In this document: piece after piece, positions 1-13,721 of the stretch | Layout of the letters: every line of letters begins with the position of its first letter | How positions within the stretch are numbered: the first letter of the stretch is position 1 | Assembly (NCBI RefSeq): GCF_910589235.1 | Contig: NC_060961.1 | Location: 7,002,440-7,066,439 of the forward strand | Origin: Vespa crabro | Lineage: Eukaryota; Arthropoda; Insecta; Hymenoptera; Vespidae | Direction: 5' to 3' | DNA: 64,000 nt | Position numbers and translations under genes: made by a program | The notes under the pieces: model-generated | The model's input: the letters and a program-made list of their open reading frames with translations, nothing else | Told to the model about the DNA's origin: nothing | Databases searched by the model: none

Positions 1-708
1 CGCGAGAAAAAACGATCGATGAAAGGCCGATGATTAATTGCAATTAGATTGAACGATGATAGAGAGCTTAAATTCTGACACGCGAGCGAATTATATCAAT
101 CATCGTTATATCATTCTCTCGATGTTCAATATGTTAATAGGATTCGAAATAAAATTTTCATTTCAAAATCGTTCGTTTCTCTCTCTTTCTATCTATCTAT
201 CTATCTATTTGTCTTTCTCTCTCTTGTTCAACAATAATTTACCAATTAACTATTTATTCGAAAGCGAATGTATCGTAAAGGAATAAAAACGATAGATGAG
301 AATCATTTATCAATTCGACAAACGATCTACGTTTAATTTCCTGGGTAGAAAAAAATATATGTTTTCCGAATACTCCCACGTCTTTATTATCGTTATTTTT
401 ATCGGTTTGGAATTCCAACATGGTATCGCGTTGAACCATGAAGCACGCGTTTCAATGGCAACGAAAATTCCGATCTCTCTGCGCATTTTTTGCAGACGGC
501 GCAACGAGTATAACGTTGAATACTTACCTATTGGAATTTATATATTAGTTGTACACACGGCAGCATGTGCGTTTCAGGACAAAAGGGTGAATTCGCCATG
601 TTGGATGGTCGTGGAATGCGATAGAGTGCGGCTCTATGGCATCCGGAAAAGAATTTGGGTCAATGAGAAACTCGTATCAATGTGTGTTGCTCTTATCGAC
701 GATCGAAA

Positions 709-710
<2 letters not shown>

Positions 711-754
<44 letters not shown>

Positions 755-810
755 TTCTTTTTCTATCTCTCTTTTTTCCTTCTCTTTCTCTCTCTCTCTC
801 TCTTTCTCCT
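711..810. repeat. (CT)n-rich microsatellite
   Basis: About 100 bases of pyrimidine-only or nearly pyrimidine-only sequence dominated by CTCTCT with interspersed TTTC and one CTGTCT. It drives spurious Ser/Leu-repeat frames. Confidence 0.95.
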
Positions 811-1072
811 TGTTGTACTTTCAGATCAGTACAGTAGATTGGGAACCGTGACAATTACTCCTAGGAAAGCGCTTTTGCCATGGTAATCGCCACTTTGCAA
901 TATTTCATTCTTCCTTTTTCTATTTTTTTTTTTCTTTTTTTGATTTATTTCTCTTGGTTCTCATTGTTTCGAATGGTACTGTCTCGACGTTTAGCGAACG
1001 ACTTTTCAATTTATAGTAAAATGCTTTGACCAGAAGAAAGTTAATATTCGACCTTGTCTAGTATTGCAAAAC

Positions 1073-1145
1073 CTTTCTCTCTCTCTCTCTCTCTCTCATA
1101 CTCTCTTATTCCCTCTCTATGTGTGTATGTGTGTGTGTGTGTGTG
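1073..1145. repeat. Compound (CT)n-(GT)n microsatellite
   Basis: A CT run at 1073-1099 is followed by mixed CT sequence and then a TATGTGTGTGTG run ending near 1145. Adjacent CT and GT tracts suggest ordinary slippage-driven growth. Confidence 0.9.
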
Positions 1146-1478
1146 CGAACGCTGGTTGGAAACTTTATATTTCAGGAAAGAAAATCTTTTAAGAGAAATA
1201 AAAATTCTATGGAACATGAGAGATACTGGATTCCATGAGAATCCACTTATTTATAGGTGTAATAAAAGTAGTAGTTTTCTAAGAGGACGCTCAAGTGGAA
1301 TAAGTAAAATGTGAAAATTGGGTTTTACAATAGTTGCGTTTACGTTAACTTCTCTTTTAACTTTTGTAATCTTCTCAGCTTAATAACGTCTTTTCGTATA
1401 ATGCTTTTTGTTTTACAAGTCGTCTTTTATATTTCTTTGTGTAATTGCAAGAGAAACGTTTCATTTTCTTCATTTTCT

Positions 1479-1480
<2 letters not shown>

Positions 1481-1540
<60 letters not shown>
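1481..1540. repeat. (AT)30 microsatellite
   Basis: Uninterrupted AT dinucleotide over 60 bases. It is followed after about 100 bases by A-rich sequence. Spurious frames here read YIYIYI. Confidence 0.97.
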
Positions 1541-1544
<4 letters not shown>

Positions 1545-2682
1545 TACGACAATTATTTCATTTTCATTCGTGTCGACCGATTTTTATTTTATTCGTCGAG
1601 AAACGTTTTCGACTTGATATTTTTTGCCTTTGATAGGTCGCAAAAAAAAAGGAAAAAGACAAAAAAAAAAAAAAGAGAAGAAAAAATAGAAACTATTGTT
1701 TCTTATAATAAGCAGGACGTTAACTTAATTATTAACTTTTTCTTTTCTTTGTTCTTTTACCATTTTCACACTTAAATCATTAAGACAAAGTAAAAATAGA
1801 TTTCAATTGTATCTGGGATGGTGGTTAAAGGGGCAAACGTGGTAAATGGCACATTGCATTTCACGAGAATGCCTTTGTAACTGACAATGAGTAGCCACGG
1901 TGTTACTCTCACTGCAACAAAACGATCCACGGACTTTGGTCTTCCTTACGTCCAACGAGTAATGTCCTGACCGTAAAGTTTATGATGCTCTTTGGATACG
2001 TATCGCCGACTTGTATTCCATTATACGGTATATAGTGAGAGAAAGGAAAGAATAAGGAGAAGAAGGTTCGAAGGAAAAAGGAAGAAAAAGGTGAATTTCA
2101 CAAAAGTGAATTCAACTTTGTTTTATCGAGCGTAAGAGGAAAGGGAGGAAGAGAGGATGGGGAAGAAAGGGGCGGGGGTGGACACGTGCGAATCGTGTGA
2201 ATCTCTAGCATCGTTATGTACTTGGAATAAAGAGTTAAGAATTGCCATCGAGGAAGTAAACTTTTTATTAGCTTTGAGAATAGACACTTCACTTATTTTA
2301 TTGACTTTGTTAAGCCTTATAATCTAATAAAAGATATATATATATATATATATATACATAGTATAAGTACGACTTAAAAGCTTCGATACTTGAATTGACA
2401 TTGTTACAATTCACAACAACCTATGCTACATATATTTTATTTCGCATTTACTTCTTCTTCTTCTTCTTTTCGTTTCTTTTTCCTTGTTTTTCCTTTCTTT
2501 TTTCTCTTTGGTTTTCAGTTTTTGTTTTTTTTCCTTTTTCTTCATAAATTTTCGATCGAGAGATGAAAGTTCGATCGACATGATCGAAGTTTCTTCGAGA
2601 GTGAAAAAGACGCGACAGGTGGTAGCCGATCGAATAAGAAGTACACGCTACTTTCCACTTATCGTTTTACATCGTTCACGAC

Positions 2683-2805
2683 GTATTACCACTACTGGCA
2701 CTATCCAATACCACCACCAGTACCACCACTACCACAACTATTACTACTACCACCATTACTATCACCGTTACCACCACCGTCGTCACCACTACCGTCACTA
2801 GCACG
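2683..2805. repeat. Degenerate (CCA/CTA) trinucleotide tract
   Basis: About 120 bases made of ACC, ACT and CCA triplets with occasional GTC. One frame reads a His/Tyr-rich peptide within 2484-2801, but it is only the translation of the triplet repeat and has no recognisable domain. Confidence 0.8.
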
Positions 2806-3284
2806 ACGTTTCGACGTGCTCTTCGAAGCTCTCAAGAGTAAATCGAGTTTCTTGCCCCTTTGGGACGATGGTTACCACCAGTATGTACTACCATTGGACA
2901 CAAGCGCGAGGAATAGTATCTACGTTGTAATTAGAAATCCAACGATAAACGTTTAAATCTTTTCGATCGTAGTTGATTAATACCAGAAAAGTAATAAAAT
3001 CGTAACATGTCGGCCGATCGAATTGAATAAGTGTGCTCGAAAAAAAATATGAAAATTGACTCACTTAAGATATATTAGAAATATTCAAGGTCACCGGATA
3101 TATTTTTTTCCATCTCTTTTACTCTTACAGTATAAATTATTGAAATTTTTCATTAACCTGAAAGAAAATCAGGTATTTCGTTGAGAAAGTACGATCTTTC
3201 GTTGAAGCGTTTAGGGCGAACGTTTTTTTCTTTCTTTTTCTATACTTTTTTTTTTCTTTCTTTATTTTTCTTCTTACTTTCTTT

Positions 3285-3287
3285 AAG

Positions 3288-3319
<32 letters not shown>

Positions 3320-3342
3320 TCTTTCTCTCTTTTTCTCTCGTT
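3285..3342. repeat. (CT)n microsatellite
   Basis: CTCTCT run ending in CTTT-rich sequence. The minus strand reads Arg/Glu/Lys repeats, so the minus-strand frame over 3137-3352 is not a gene. Confidence 0.92.
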
Positions 3343-4760
3343 TACCTTTCATCCGACTAATTTAGAGTCGAATCACCTTTACGAAATCGTCTTTACTTGA
3401 TCGACTTTTATTGAGCAATCGCTGTACTCTTTACTACCTTGCCTCTCTCTCTCTCGCTCTTTTCTTCTTTTTCTTATTCTCTCTGCGTTTTTTCAATATT
3501 TTCGTCTTATTCCTTCTTCCCGTCTTTCATTATTTTCTTCCTTCATTGCCAAAGCAACTAAAAAAAAAACTAAAAAAGAAAAAAAGGATAATAAAGAACA
3601 AAAAAAAGAAATAAAGAACGTGTTCCTTTTTTTCTAAAAAAAAAAAAAAAAAAAAAAGAATATTCATACGTCCTTGATCGAAATTCATCCTCTCTTTGAA
3701 ACCCTTTGAATTTGTTTTCTAACGGGAACGCTTTCTCGACTCGTTAAATCGATTCCGGAAAAAGAAATTGTATTCTATATGTTTTAGTTCTTTTCTCAAG
3801 CAAAGGAGGATTATTACGTAGGACTCTTCTTTGTTCGAATCTTTAAAAGTGAATCCGAGATTCGTGCTAAGATATCGATGACAATTAATACGTTGGCTAT
3901 ATTATTTCAACGTAGTTACTCGATCGCGAGTATTCATTCAGAATCCGATTAAAACTGGGAATCGAGGAATTGGATCGTGTTTGTTGGATTAACGAGCACC
4001 AGTTTGCATGTGAATCGACGAATATTTCGTCGTTGATTTACGAACTCCATCGTTGTCGTAGTCGTTGTAGTCGTATTGAGGAATCCTTTGAAGTAGGCAA
4101 GGTCAGAGAATTTAGTATCTCTCTCTCTCTCTATCTCTTTCTCTCTCTCTCTCTAACTCTAGCTCTAGCTCTTTCATAATATCATCTACAACTCGTCGAA
4201 TTTGCATGAAAATCTTGGAGAGAAGAGAGCTGTTGCTGGATCGAGCGGTGAACGACGATGGAAGGAGTCAAAGGGTTAAGAAGTTTTAGAGTTAATAATG
4301 AGACTTTGAGACCAAAGAATTATCTAACTTTTAGAAAGAAAAGTCTTTCTCTTTCTTTCTTCCTCTCTTTTTATCTCTCATATTTAAGATCCTTGTATAT
4401 GAGGGCGTTTCGAGATGTATATGAGGTAATCGTTCTAATATTAAATCGACATTAGCGTTTTATACCATAAAACAAGATTTCTCCATTCGGAAATTTCTCC
4501 ACGTTCCTTTTCGGAGAATCGACTTTGGCTGAATATATAGGTCATCCTTGTGGTAAAGGTATCTACGTGCAGATTCGATAACTCCTTCGATTTTCAATTC
4601 CGGCTTTTGATTCGTTAGAATTCGTGGTTCCTTGATTCGTACTAGTTACCTAGAATGTCCCATGCTTGTTACTTCGTTCGTTCATTCGTTCGCTCATTCT
4701 CTCGTACGCTTGTTCACTCGCTTTGCTGACCTATGAATGTCTACAAAATTATGGGTACGA

Positions 4761-5110
4761 ATCACGTATAGTGTTCGTGCAAGCGGCATCCACCGCTTGA
4801 CGTGACGCGATTCCCTATGAGAGCTGGTGTAATTGCGCTACGTGCCCTTATGTGCACCGTTGCGGCATGAACTTCCTCGCGGAAACCGGCACTACCATCT
4901 ACAGAAATTTCCGAGGGAAAATGGATGAGCCCGGCAGGTGGAAGAGAGACGGCATTGCCAATATGCATCTACGCTTTCTTGTCACCGTTGTTGTTCGACC
5001 GTAAACAGGATAATCGCGCGAAACGCAGCATATTCGAGCTCTGATATTACTGTTGTTCTCGTACGAACTGTAATCATCCTACCGTATTCTTCCGCATATT
5101 CCCGAGAATG
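4761..5110. other. GC-richer non-repetitive island, candidate regulatory element or unidentified exon
   Basis: About 350 bases with little simple repeat and a higher GC content than the flanks. Frames run on both strands (4938-5273 plus, 4762-4968 minus), but neither resembles a protein I know and neither is bounded by a convincing pair of splice sites. A conserved non-coding element upstream of the dpr-like gene is the likelier reading; an exon of an unidentified gene cannot be excluded. Confidence 0.35.
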
Positions 5111-7317
5111 GATAGGTAAATTTTCAACTCGAAGAAATAACCTATTCTTTCTTTACTTTTTCTTTCCCTTCTTTATCTATTCTATTTTCATTTTCTTAAC
5201 AATCATTCGATGTATCCATTTAACGTATAAACGATTCGAGATTTCGAATTGTAAGTATGTTAATTTTCTTTGAACGAATATTTCTCGTATAAAATTATTT
5301 TAATATATTCATTCATATCAGGCAAATTATAATTCATTATAATAATTTCAAATTTTAATTATTAGGACATATAAAATGTGTAAAATTATTATGACATATA
5401 AAATGTATAATAATTGTATTATCAACTCGCAAGTAGATCGTTTTTATCGTGGAAATATAATCGAATATATTTCTTCGATTTATTCGTATTTCGATTATGT
5501 CGTATTTATCCAAATATATATATATATATATATTCAAATATATATAAATAGATAAATTTATAAAATAAATTTGGAAAATTCAAATGGGTTTTCGAATACT
5601 TCCTGGTCTATATACAATGCCGATCTATATAGTGTTGCATTTAATAAACGGCACCGTTGTTGAACGTTCATTGATTATGCAGTAGGGATGTATATCACTT
5701 CCCTTTTAATCCGACGACAGGTGATTCCATAAAGCCAAACGCAGCATGCACCAGAGTCGGCCATTATAAGCGCGAACGGGTACTTGTCCTTTAACTAAGC
5801 GGATGCACGTGGATTGACATTCGAGACAACGACAGCCGAGTTGACGAGATCGAGTAGAACGTGGTTATTCCTCGTCCATCATCAACGTGCCTACCTGTCC
5901 GTGAAGTTAACGTTAAGTGACTCATCCATTGCGCAATAAAAAAGAAAAAAGAAAAAAAGAAGAAAAAGGAAGAAAATAGAAGAAAATAGTAGTTCAAATT
6001 TTTATTACGAGACGTTCAGTTTTATGCGATTTATTTCCTGTTCTTTTTTTTCTTTTTTTTTCTTTTTTTCTTTTTCGTTAAGATATTCTAGTGATTTTAA
6101 TTCAATGTGATAGAAATTAGAGATTCAATTTATATGGATCAAGAATGTTTTTATACGTATATTTACTATATACATTTAATATATATATTTATTTTATATA
6201 TATAAAATTTTCTATATTATACATTTATTTTCTAATATTTATTTTTACGCAAGATCTGTAATAATTTTTTTTTCACATACTCTATTATATTCTTTTGATT
6301 ACATATCTCTTGAATTACATAGGACGATATATGAAATCGATCGATTGATCCTTTGCAATTTTTTTTTTTTTAATTTGTTCACTAAGAACTTTTTGTGCTT
6401 TTAATATATTTTTTTTTAATTAGCAGAAATAAATAAATAAATAAATATATATATATATATATATATTGCATACATATTTTTTTTCCTTTACATGGTTAAT
6501 TTAATAAAAATATGACGTTTTGTTAAGAAAAAAGTTATTATTGTCAGACTTGAAATAAGAGAATTCGAAGGGTTAAAAAAAGACAAAAAAAAAAAAAAGA
6601 AAGATACAACCGAATAATCGAAAAGTTTCTCTTTTTGAGCTCCGTACAAGTCCGTACATTATGTATAAAATTGTTGACGATTATAAAGTATATCGATCGC
6701 GCCGATAAAAAAAGTGAAACAAAATAGCATAGATCGATAAACGTTTCGCACCCTGTGTCACGTCCAATTTGCAAATGGTAAATGATCGAGAGAAGAAGAT
6801 CGGATGTGGGGAAAGTGGAGAAAGAGGAGGAGGTAGAGGAAGCAGCATGAAGAATCTTCCACGCTCTTTTTCGTTCAATTCGTAGTTCGTAGCACTCGAC
6901 ATAACCATAGATTTTGGAGTCGACGTTTATACATCGATATTTCGCGTCTCGCTTCCACCTTTCTCTTTGTTTCGCTTCTCTCTTTACTTACTCGCTCCAT
7001 TACGGGCAATTGCCCATACGCTACCCTTCAAAGAGAGCATCGAGCCGAGTATATTTATTCAAACCGCGATGCACTAGCCTATCCTTTTTATACCCTATCG
7101 TAAAGCTTTCTTCTCGAGGCATAGGTACTTTTCGAAAGACTCGACATGAGATATGTAGATACATAAATATGCATCTGTATATCGATCATGAAAATCGATT
7201 CTTGATTTTTCGGTGCATAGTTTACGAGAATGTTACTCTTCGAATCGATTTTCTCAGTTATAGATTTTCTTATTTCTATCATTTGTTGAAGATTGCGAGA
7301 GAAAGACTGAATGTATA

Positions 7318-7318
<1 letters not shown>
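5111..7318. other. AT-rich non-coding stretch
   Basis: No gene seen. Short (AT)n tracts lie at 5511-5532 and 6444-6466, and T-rich and A-rich runs at about 6040-6080 and 5935-5990. The segment 5620-5930 is less AT-rich, repeat-free and contains several ATTA cores, so it may be a regulatory element. Confidence 0.6.
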
Positions 7319-7319
<1 letters not shown>

Positions 7320-7385
<66 letters not shown>

Positions 7386-7393
7386 AGTATGTC

Positions 7394-7434
<41 letters not shown>
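7320..7434. repeat. Compound (AT)n-(GA)n microsatellite
   Basis: An AT run of about 63 bases (7320-7382) passes through GTGAGTATGTCTGT into a GA run of about 38 bases (7397-7434). Several overlapping YIYI and REREREER frames on both strands come from it. Confidence 0.97.
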
Positions 7435-7439
<5 letters not shown>

Positions 7440-9548
7440 ATGTGCGAGATAGTTTTCCTCTACCATTCACGTTGTTTGAATATTATTCGAGAAATGTTCG
7501 CCATTTGCGAAATGACATATTCAAGCGAATAATGCGTCTCGTAAATATGCATATTTAATTGTCATTTGTTTATATCTCTACACTTAAATACATATTAACG
7601 ACTCCCAACAGAGAATCAAATTTGTATGAGCATCGACACTATTTCGGAAGAGCTGCTCGCATCATTTGTTAGCATACAACCACTATCACCTATCCAATAA
7701 CGATCGACTTTTCCCATTATACGACATTATCATTAATGTTATCTTCGAATGTTCATAATCATTGATACGAGCTTATAGGTTTCTCTTACATTTTACTCGA
7801 TATTTAGATTGAATCATTAAATATATATGAAGGTATCTTTTGAATCATTCGTTTGCCGTATTAATACATGTCATATAAATACATAAACGTGTACGTAAAC
7901 ATAGAATAATTATGTATATATTTTTAAATGTTAATTAATGCAGCCCGTTGATACTTTTAATGAGCCATCTAAACGAGAATTTCTTGCTACGAAAGTAATA
8001 TATTCTCTTTACAAATACAATGAATCGAACTTTTATTCTATTTATCTATGTATATATATATGAATGTACATGTGTATGTATGTATGTGTGTATGTATATA
8101 GCAATGCGTATTAGCATGCTTTATTTAGTTACGTAGTTTAATAATAATAGTAGGGAATTGTAATATGAATTGTATATTAATACCATTTATTCAATTTAGT
8201 AATTAAATAATATTACAGGATATAATCATGGCTGGTTATACGTTTTCCAGATCATATTCGAATTACGAGGTTAACATGATTTTTCTTTTTATTTGAATTT
8301 TTGATTTTTATGGAACGAAATCTCTCGATGTTAATGCGCAGTTAAATTATATTTTCTTTTCGATAAGAAATTCAGAAACGTGTTTTTCTTCGTAGAAGTA
8401 TAGTATTCTCTGTCGAGTATTTATTCAGTCTTTTCTAATACAGTATTAATTCGAGATGCTTTTTAACATGTAACAAAAGAAAAAGGAATGAATATGGAAA
8501 GAGAAAAAGCGTCCATTTTCTTTACATAATAAGTAAGAACGTTGCTTAGTTCATCTTTTTACTGATTTTTTTATTTCTATCATTTTCTCATTTTTCTCTG
8601 TGTAATACAACTGTTGTTAATGAAATAGAGAAATTTATGAAAAAGATGGAAGAAAAAAGGAGAAAGCTTGAGAGAACAATGAAAGGATTTCTTTCTCCCT
8701 CTTTCTCTCTCTCTCTCCCTCTTTTTTTTTCTTCATGAATCAAACAATATCATTTCCTTCGATTTCTTTTGGAAAATAATCTGATATCTCTGATCGATAT
8801 TACGATGTCATTTTTCCACGTCTCAATTATATCTCAATTAATCCCACGTAATAATTTTTATTATTTTATTTTTTCTCGAAGCTACTATATCGTTTATCTC
8901 AATATTTCAATTATACATAAATTCCACAAGATGTTCGAGATAATAATAATAATAATAATTATTATTATTGTTTTATTTTTATGATACGAGACGAAGATCT
9001 GAAATTTTCCAGTAGGAGAAAATGTAGTAGTACAAGAAAAAAAAAAGAAAAGAAAAATATTTATTTAAACGATCGACGACGATAAGACGAAAGAGAGACG
9101 ATTGTTCCTTCTTTTTTTTATCATTTTACTTAAAAGCGCAATACATATATGTATATATTTATTTACGTATGTATATAAATACTACATAAGTACTTATTCA
9201 CTTTGGGACTAGTTCGAAATCGGTGTTACTAGGAAAAGAAGAGAACAAATGACTTGGGGCAATATGGCGACGGGTGTGTCAGAAACGGTACTTTGTTCGA
9301 TAAGTCACGTTTTCTCTCTCTCTCTCTCTCTCTCTTTTACACTGACACACACACACTTTAGTGTAGTGCTTGCTTTTTTTATCTTTCCTTTTTGATCGGA
9401 CAAGGTTGCGTGTATTGGCAAAAGCTTTGCCCAGGAAAGGCTTATTTTGATGAATAAACGTCGTGAGGAGGAGGCGCGGAAGAGAGAAGGCAGTATCTGA
9501 TTTACTGGACCATAAATATCTCTAATCTGTACGAGACATGGGGGCTTC

Positions 9549-9549
9549 A

Positions 9550-9599
<50 letters not shown>

Positions 9600-9626
9600 C
9601 CTCTCGCTCTTTCTCTATTTCTCTCA
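9549..9626. repeat. (CT)n microsatellite
   Basis: CTCTCT tract with few TTTC interruptions. Two similar tracts lie nearby at 9311-9336 and 9735-9822, so 9.3-9.9 kb is a CT-repeat cluster. Confidence 0.93.
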
Positions 9627-9788
9627 AGCTCTCTTTACTGGCCTGGTTTTCCTTCCGTTTTCCATTCTTCATCCATTTACCGGCTAAAAAAGAGCACTGA
9701 ATAACGAGTCAGCGAGCAACCGCATCGGAAAACTTTTAGATTTCCTCTCTGTCCTTCTCTCTCTTTCTTTCTCTTTCTCTTTCCCTAT

Positions 9789-9824
<36 letters not shown>

Positions 9825-10189
9825 TTTTTTTTTCTTTCATCCTTCTTAAGCAGGAACTATATTTACGCGAATAAATTGTTTCAATTCTCGATACGAGAAA
9901 CGAATTTTCTAATTAATAGTTTCAAATGAAAAATGTACATCCTTCAGTTCAATTGAGTTTATTTTCGAAATATACATCTCTCTCTCTCTCTCTTTCTTTT
10001 TTCTTTTTTTTTCTTTTTTTTGTTAAATATTAAGCATCCTATCTATTTTTTTATTCTTTTCTATTTTTCGATGAGTTCGTTTATTTTTAAATATGTCTGT
10101 TTTTTATTTTTCTTCTTTTCTTTCCTTTTTTTTTTAAATAATATGTCCTCAATATTATTTTGTTCTATTTTTAGAATTCATCATCATTC

Positions 10190-10193
<4 letters not shown>

Positions 10194-10255
<62 letters not shown>

Positions 10256-10274
10256 GTCTCTTTCTCTTTCTTTC
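10194..10274. repeat. (CT)n microsatellite with CTGTCT variants
   Basis: About 80 bases of CT with several CTGTCT hexamers, a slippage product of the CT unit. Accounts for the Ser/Leu-rich frame around it. Confidence 0.94.
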
Positions 10275-11770
10275 GAACGTTGGCAAATATTCGAGATTCG
10301 TCTTTTAGCATTTTCTCCTTTTCCTTTTTCTTCTCAAGGCACATCTTTATGGATCATTTAAAATTCGTGCTCGTTCACGAGTACCAACGGATTCGAAGAG
10401 ATATCGGAGAATGAAATCGGTACTGGGATCACGAGTTCTCATTACAACGACCGAAACTATCTCACGATCTTTCCAACTGACGCCTTCTTCCTTCCCATTC
10501 TCGTTGCCATCAAAATCTGATTCGTTGATTATGATAATTAGATGTATAGATAATATTTGCTGAGTTTAATAAACCGTATCGATTATATTATTTAATATTA
10601 TTGGAACGGAAAGTATCTTTAACTCTTTAAATTGAACGAGTTAGTTTTTACGAAGATCACTTTGATTAATTACATTGATTAATTGGATTAAGATGTATTA
10701 GATTTTTTTTTTTATCCTTTTAACAAAAAAGAAAAGTCCATTAACACAAAAGAAAATTCTTTTTTCTAAAATATTAATACATTTTTAATCATAATCATAC
10801 TTAATAAATTAAACTTAATAAATTAAATATATCAAACTTAAATTCTATGAAATATATGAGGTTAGTTAATTAACCTTGATAACATTATAATTTTTATCAA
10901 ATATTTAAGATTATCATTATAAATTTTAATAATTTTATCGAATTTATCTATTATCTATCTATTACATTTATATTTCAATAGTACAATGAAATTCTTTGTC
11001 ATTATTTAATCAATCCTTCGTACCAATGTACTTCGTCTCGAAATTCAATTCTTGTATCTATTAGAAATTTCATCTTTGTTTTCATCGACTGTCGTCCTTA
11101 ATAAATATAGTAAATGCAAGAACAGTAATAGCAGAACCTCCTCACTAACTGAGTTTACATCTCAAGAGTAAATCGACTTACCGTTTGACTCTCAACTTGT
11201 CCAAGTATCGAACTTTAATTAAGTTGCTTTCCATATAGAATCTCATGGCTGACAGATATATGATATATAGAAGCAATCAACGAATTCTAGAGCTGTCTCG
11301 AACACCAAAGACAGGAGAGAGTCAGTTGATTGTTGAAACAGCTGTCATTTGATCTCTGACACTTCTCTCCGATTATGGTTCTTGACTTAGGTTGGTTGAC
11401 CTTTAGCGAATAATACGTGTCTAGCAATTTTGTTTAAATGTTCCCTCCTATTAAGTAAACTCGATTAAAGTGGGACAAATCATTACCGAGAGTTCTACTG
11501 AAATAGTTTATCCTATAAATTCCTCTCCTCTTACTTTATTAAAGTTAATCTTTTATCAGATGAACGTAACTTTTCTTTTCCTTTCGTAAATTTTACATTT
11601 TTTTTTTAAACTAATTATCGAATTAGTTTTAAAGAAAAAAAATTCGATTATACATAAGAAAAAGAAAAAAGGGAAAAGAAACACGATAAAACCAAAGTCG
11701 AGTATGATTAAATCATCTATGAAATTATGTTAATTTTCAAATCGTATTTATATTTTTAAAGTTCTTCTTT

Positions 11771-11774
<4 letters not shown>

Positions 11775-11826
<52 letters not shown>
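11775..11826. repeat. (AT)n microsatellite
   Basis: Uninterrupted AT over about 52 bases in a very AT-rich neighbourhood. Further AT tracts lie at 12210-12241, and an 8-bp tandem unit (AAATAATT) lies at about 12051-12092. Confidence 0.95.
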
Positions 11827-11829
<3 letters not shown>

Positions 11830-12206
11830 TCTACGAACTTTTTCATATTTTTCAATTATAGATATACTCATATAGTTTATACAAGATATACTCATATAAT
11901 ATTATCATATCAGTATAATATTATGATATTAGTCTAAGTAATATTATACGTAACTCGTAATCAAATATAACTTCGTATACAATTAAAAGAAACATGTATT
12001 ATTCTGAAAAAATTTAAATACATTTATTAACATTATATTTTTACATAATACTTATTAAATAATTAAATAATTAAATAATTAAATAATTATTATTTAACAT
12101 AATATATTTATTAAAGAAACATATATTACAAACCTTTAAATCCATTAAAATAGATCCAATGTAAAAATATTTCTTTTTCTACCCCTTTTTTCTTTTATAT
12201 AAGTAG

Positions 12207-12244
<38 letters not shown>

Positions 12245-12440
12245 AATTAATTAAAAGATTAATTCAAATTCAAATTATATAAAAAGCAATTAATAAAAAT
12301 AATCATTGTATTATATAAGTAATACTATACAATATAATTTTAAAGAGATTAAATGAACTTTTTAATGTTCGTAATATTATCTCTAAAAACATTTATTTCC
12401 ATCGTACAATCTTTTTTTATTTAAAAACGATGGATAAAAA

Positions 12441-12445
12441 GATAG

Positions 12446-12520
<75 letters not shown>

Positions 12521-12521
12521 A
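12441..12521. repeat. Compound (GATA)n-(GA)n microsatellite
   Basis: Six or so GATA units run straight into a GA tract of about 55 bases with one AAAG interruption. Confidence 0.95.
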
Positions 12522-13356
12522 ATAAGGAGAAAAGATAAAAAAATGATGAGCGTTAAGTGTCATCGCATTTTTCTTTCAACGATCATCATGATACGGAGCT
12601 GAACAGTGTCTTTTACGAAAGTCATCTCCGGAAATCGGCATCCACTCCGTTCTCACTTCTACCCTTTATCTATGTATTCGTATATACGAGCAGCCTAGTC
12701 GTGGTAATCGGGAAACCGTATTCGAAAAGAAGGGACTCGTTGATCGAGGTGTGACAGAATGATATAAAGCGGAAGTCTATGATAGAGAAGAGAAAAGCAA
12801 AGAGAGAGAGAGAGAGAAAGAGAGAAACAGAGAGAAAGAGACAGAGTGACAGAACAGAGACAAAGATAGAAAGGAAGAATACACACACATACACATACAT
12901 ACATCTCGAACCCTTTTTCATTTCCTTTTCCGATGCGTATAAACAGTTTGCTTCCTGCGATCGTTCTCGTAAAGTAAGCTATGTGTCTCCGGTCCTTTCC
13001 AATATTCGTCGATACGAGTTTGGGAGGAAGAGAGGGAGGAAAAGAGAAAGAGAGAGAGAGAGAGAGAGATGAATGACTATCTACGATTTCGCGAAAGTCG
13101 TCGTCATCGTCATTGTCATTTTCGTCGTTCTATTCATTTCATTTTATTTTTTTCTCTTCTGTTGTTTCTTTTCAATTTTTTTCGATTTTTTTATCGTTTT
13201 CGTAGGAACAGACAAGATATGAATGGCACTACGCTTATCGAATTTATTCGCAAGAAACAGAAATATTTTCGTGATTTGTTGATAGAAAGCAAACATGACT
13301 ATTAGAATGTTGTACTCTTTTCAACATCGATGTGTTGTTTATGTATTTTGTCTTCG

Positions 13357-13436
13357 TGTATGTGTGTGTGTGTGTATGTATATATGTATGTATGTATATT
13401 GTATATATGCATGTATGTATGTGCGCGCATGCATGT
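13357..13436. repeat. (TG)n/(TATG)n microsatellite
   Basis: TGTGTG followed by TATGTATG and GTGCGCGCATGCATG. The alternating purine-pyrimidine run, including GCGCGCATGC, is of the kind that can adopt Z-DNA. Confidence 0.85.
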
Positions 13437-13663
13437 TTTAATATTAAATAGAATTTTAACGAAAACGTGATGAAACATAAATGATGAAAGAATTAAAATT
13501 GATATCTCCTGTCGTATTTAAAAGAGAATATAAAAAATTTTTCGAAGGAAGGAAATAAAAAACAAAATCAAATAAAGTGATGAATTTAATAAGCGAATTC
13601 GTCGATAAAATTCTCAAAATGAATTCGTTCGTAAATTGTTCTTTTTTGTTCGAACGTAACGGG

Positions 13664-13720
<57 letters not shown>
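13664..13720. repeat. (AT)n microsatellite
   Basis: AT tract with one TACATA interruption. The minus-strand frame at 13456-13785 runs through it and reads IYIYIY. Confidence 0.93.

Positions 13721-13721
<1 letters not shown>

Larger units (their letters stand above)
1..4760. other. Non-coding upstream DNA rich in simple repeats
   Basis: No coding exon recognised. The open frames here translate CT, GA, AT or AAAAG repeats. Main tracts are listed separately; smaller ones include (AT)n at 2335-2355, a poly-A run at about 3637-3657 and CT-rich DNA at 4119-4178. The stretch 1800-2030 is free of repeats, more even in base composition and without a long frame; it looks like a candidate conserved non-coding element. 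Confidence 0.7.

Noticed and set aside
2484..2801. His/Tyr-rich frame
   Set aside because: Direct translation of a CCA/CTA triplet tract.
7320..7558. Long plus-strand frame (6914-7558) and several overlapping frames through 7.3-7.5 kb
   Set aside because: They owe their length to AT and GA dinucleotide runs that have no stop in particular frames; the peptides are YIYIYI and REREREER with no domain.
2831..11176. Shared 16-mer CTCAAGAGTAAATCGA at 2831 and 11161
   Set aside because: A single match of this length in 64 kb of biased sequence is close to chance and the flanks do not align.
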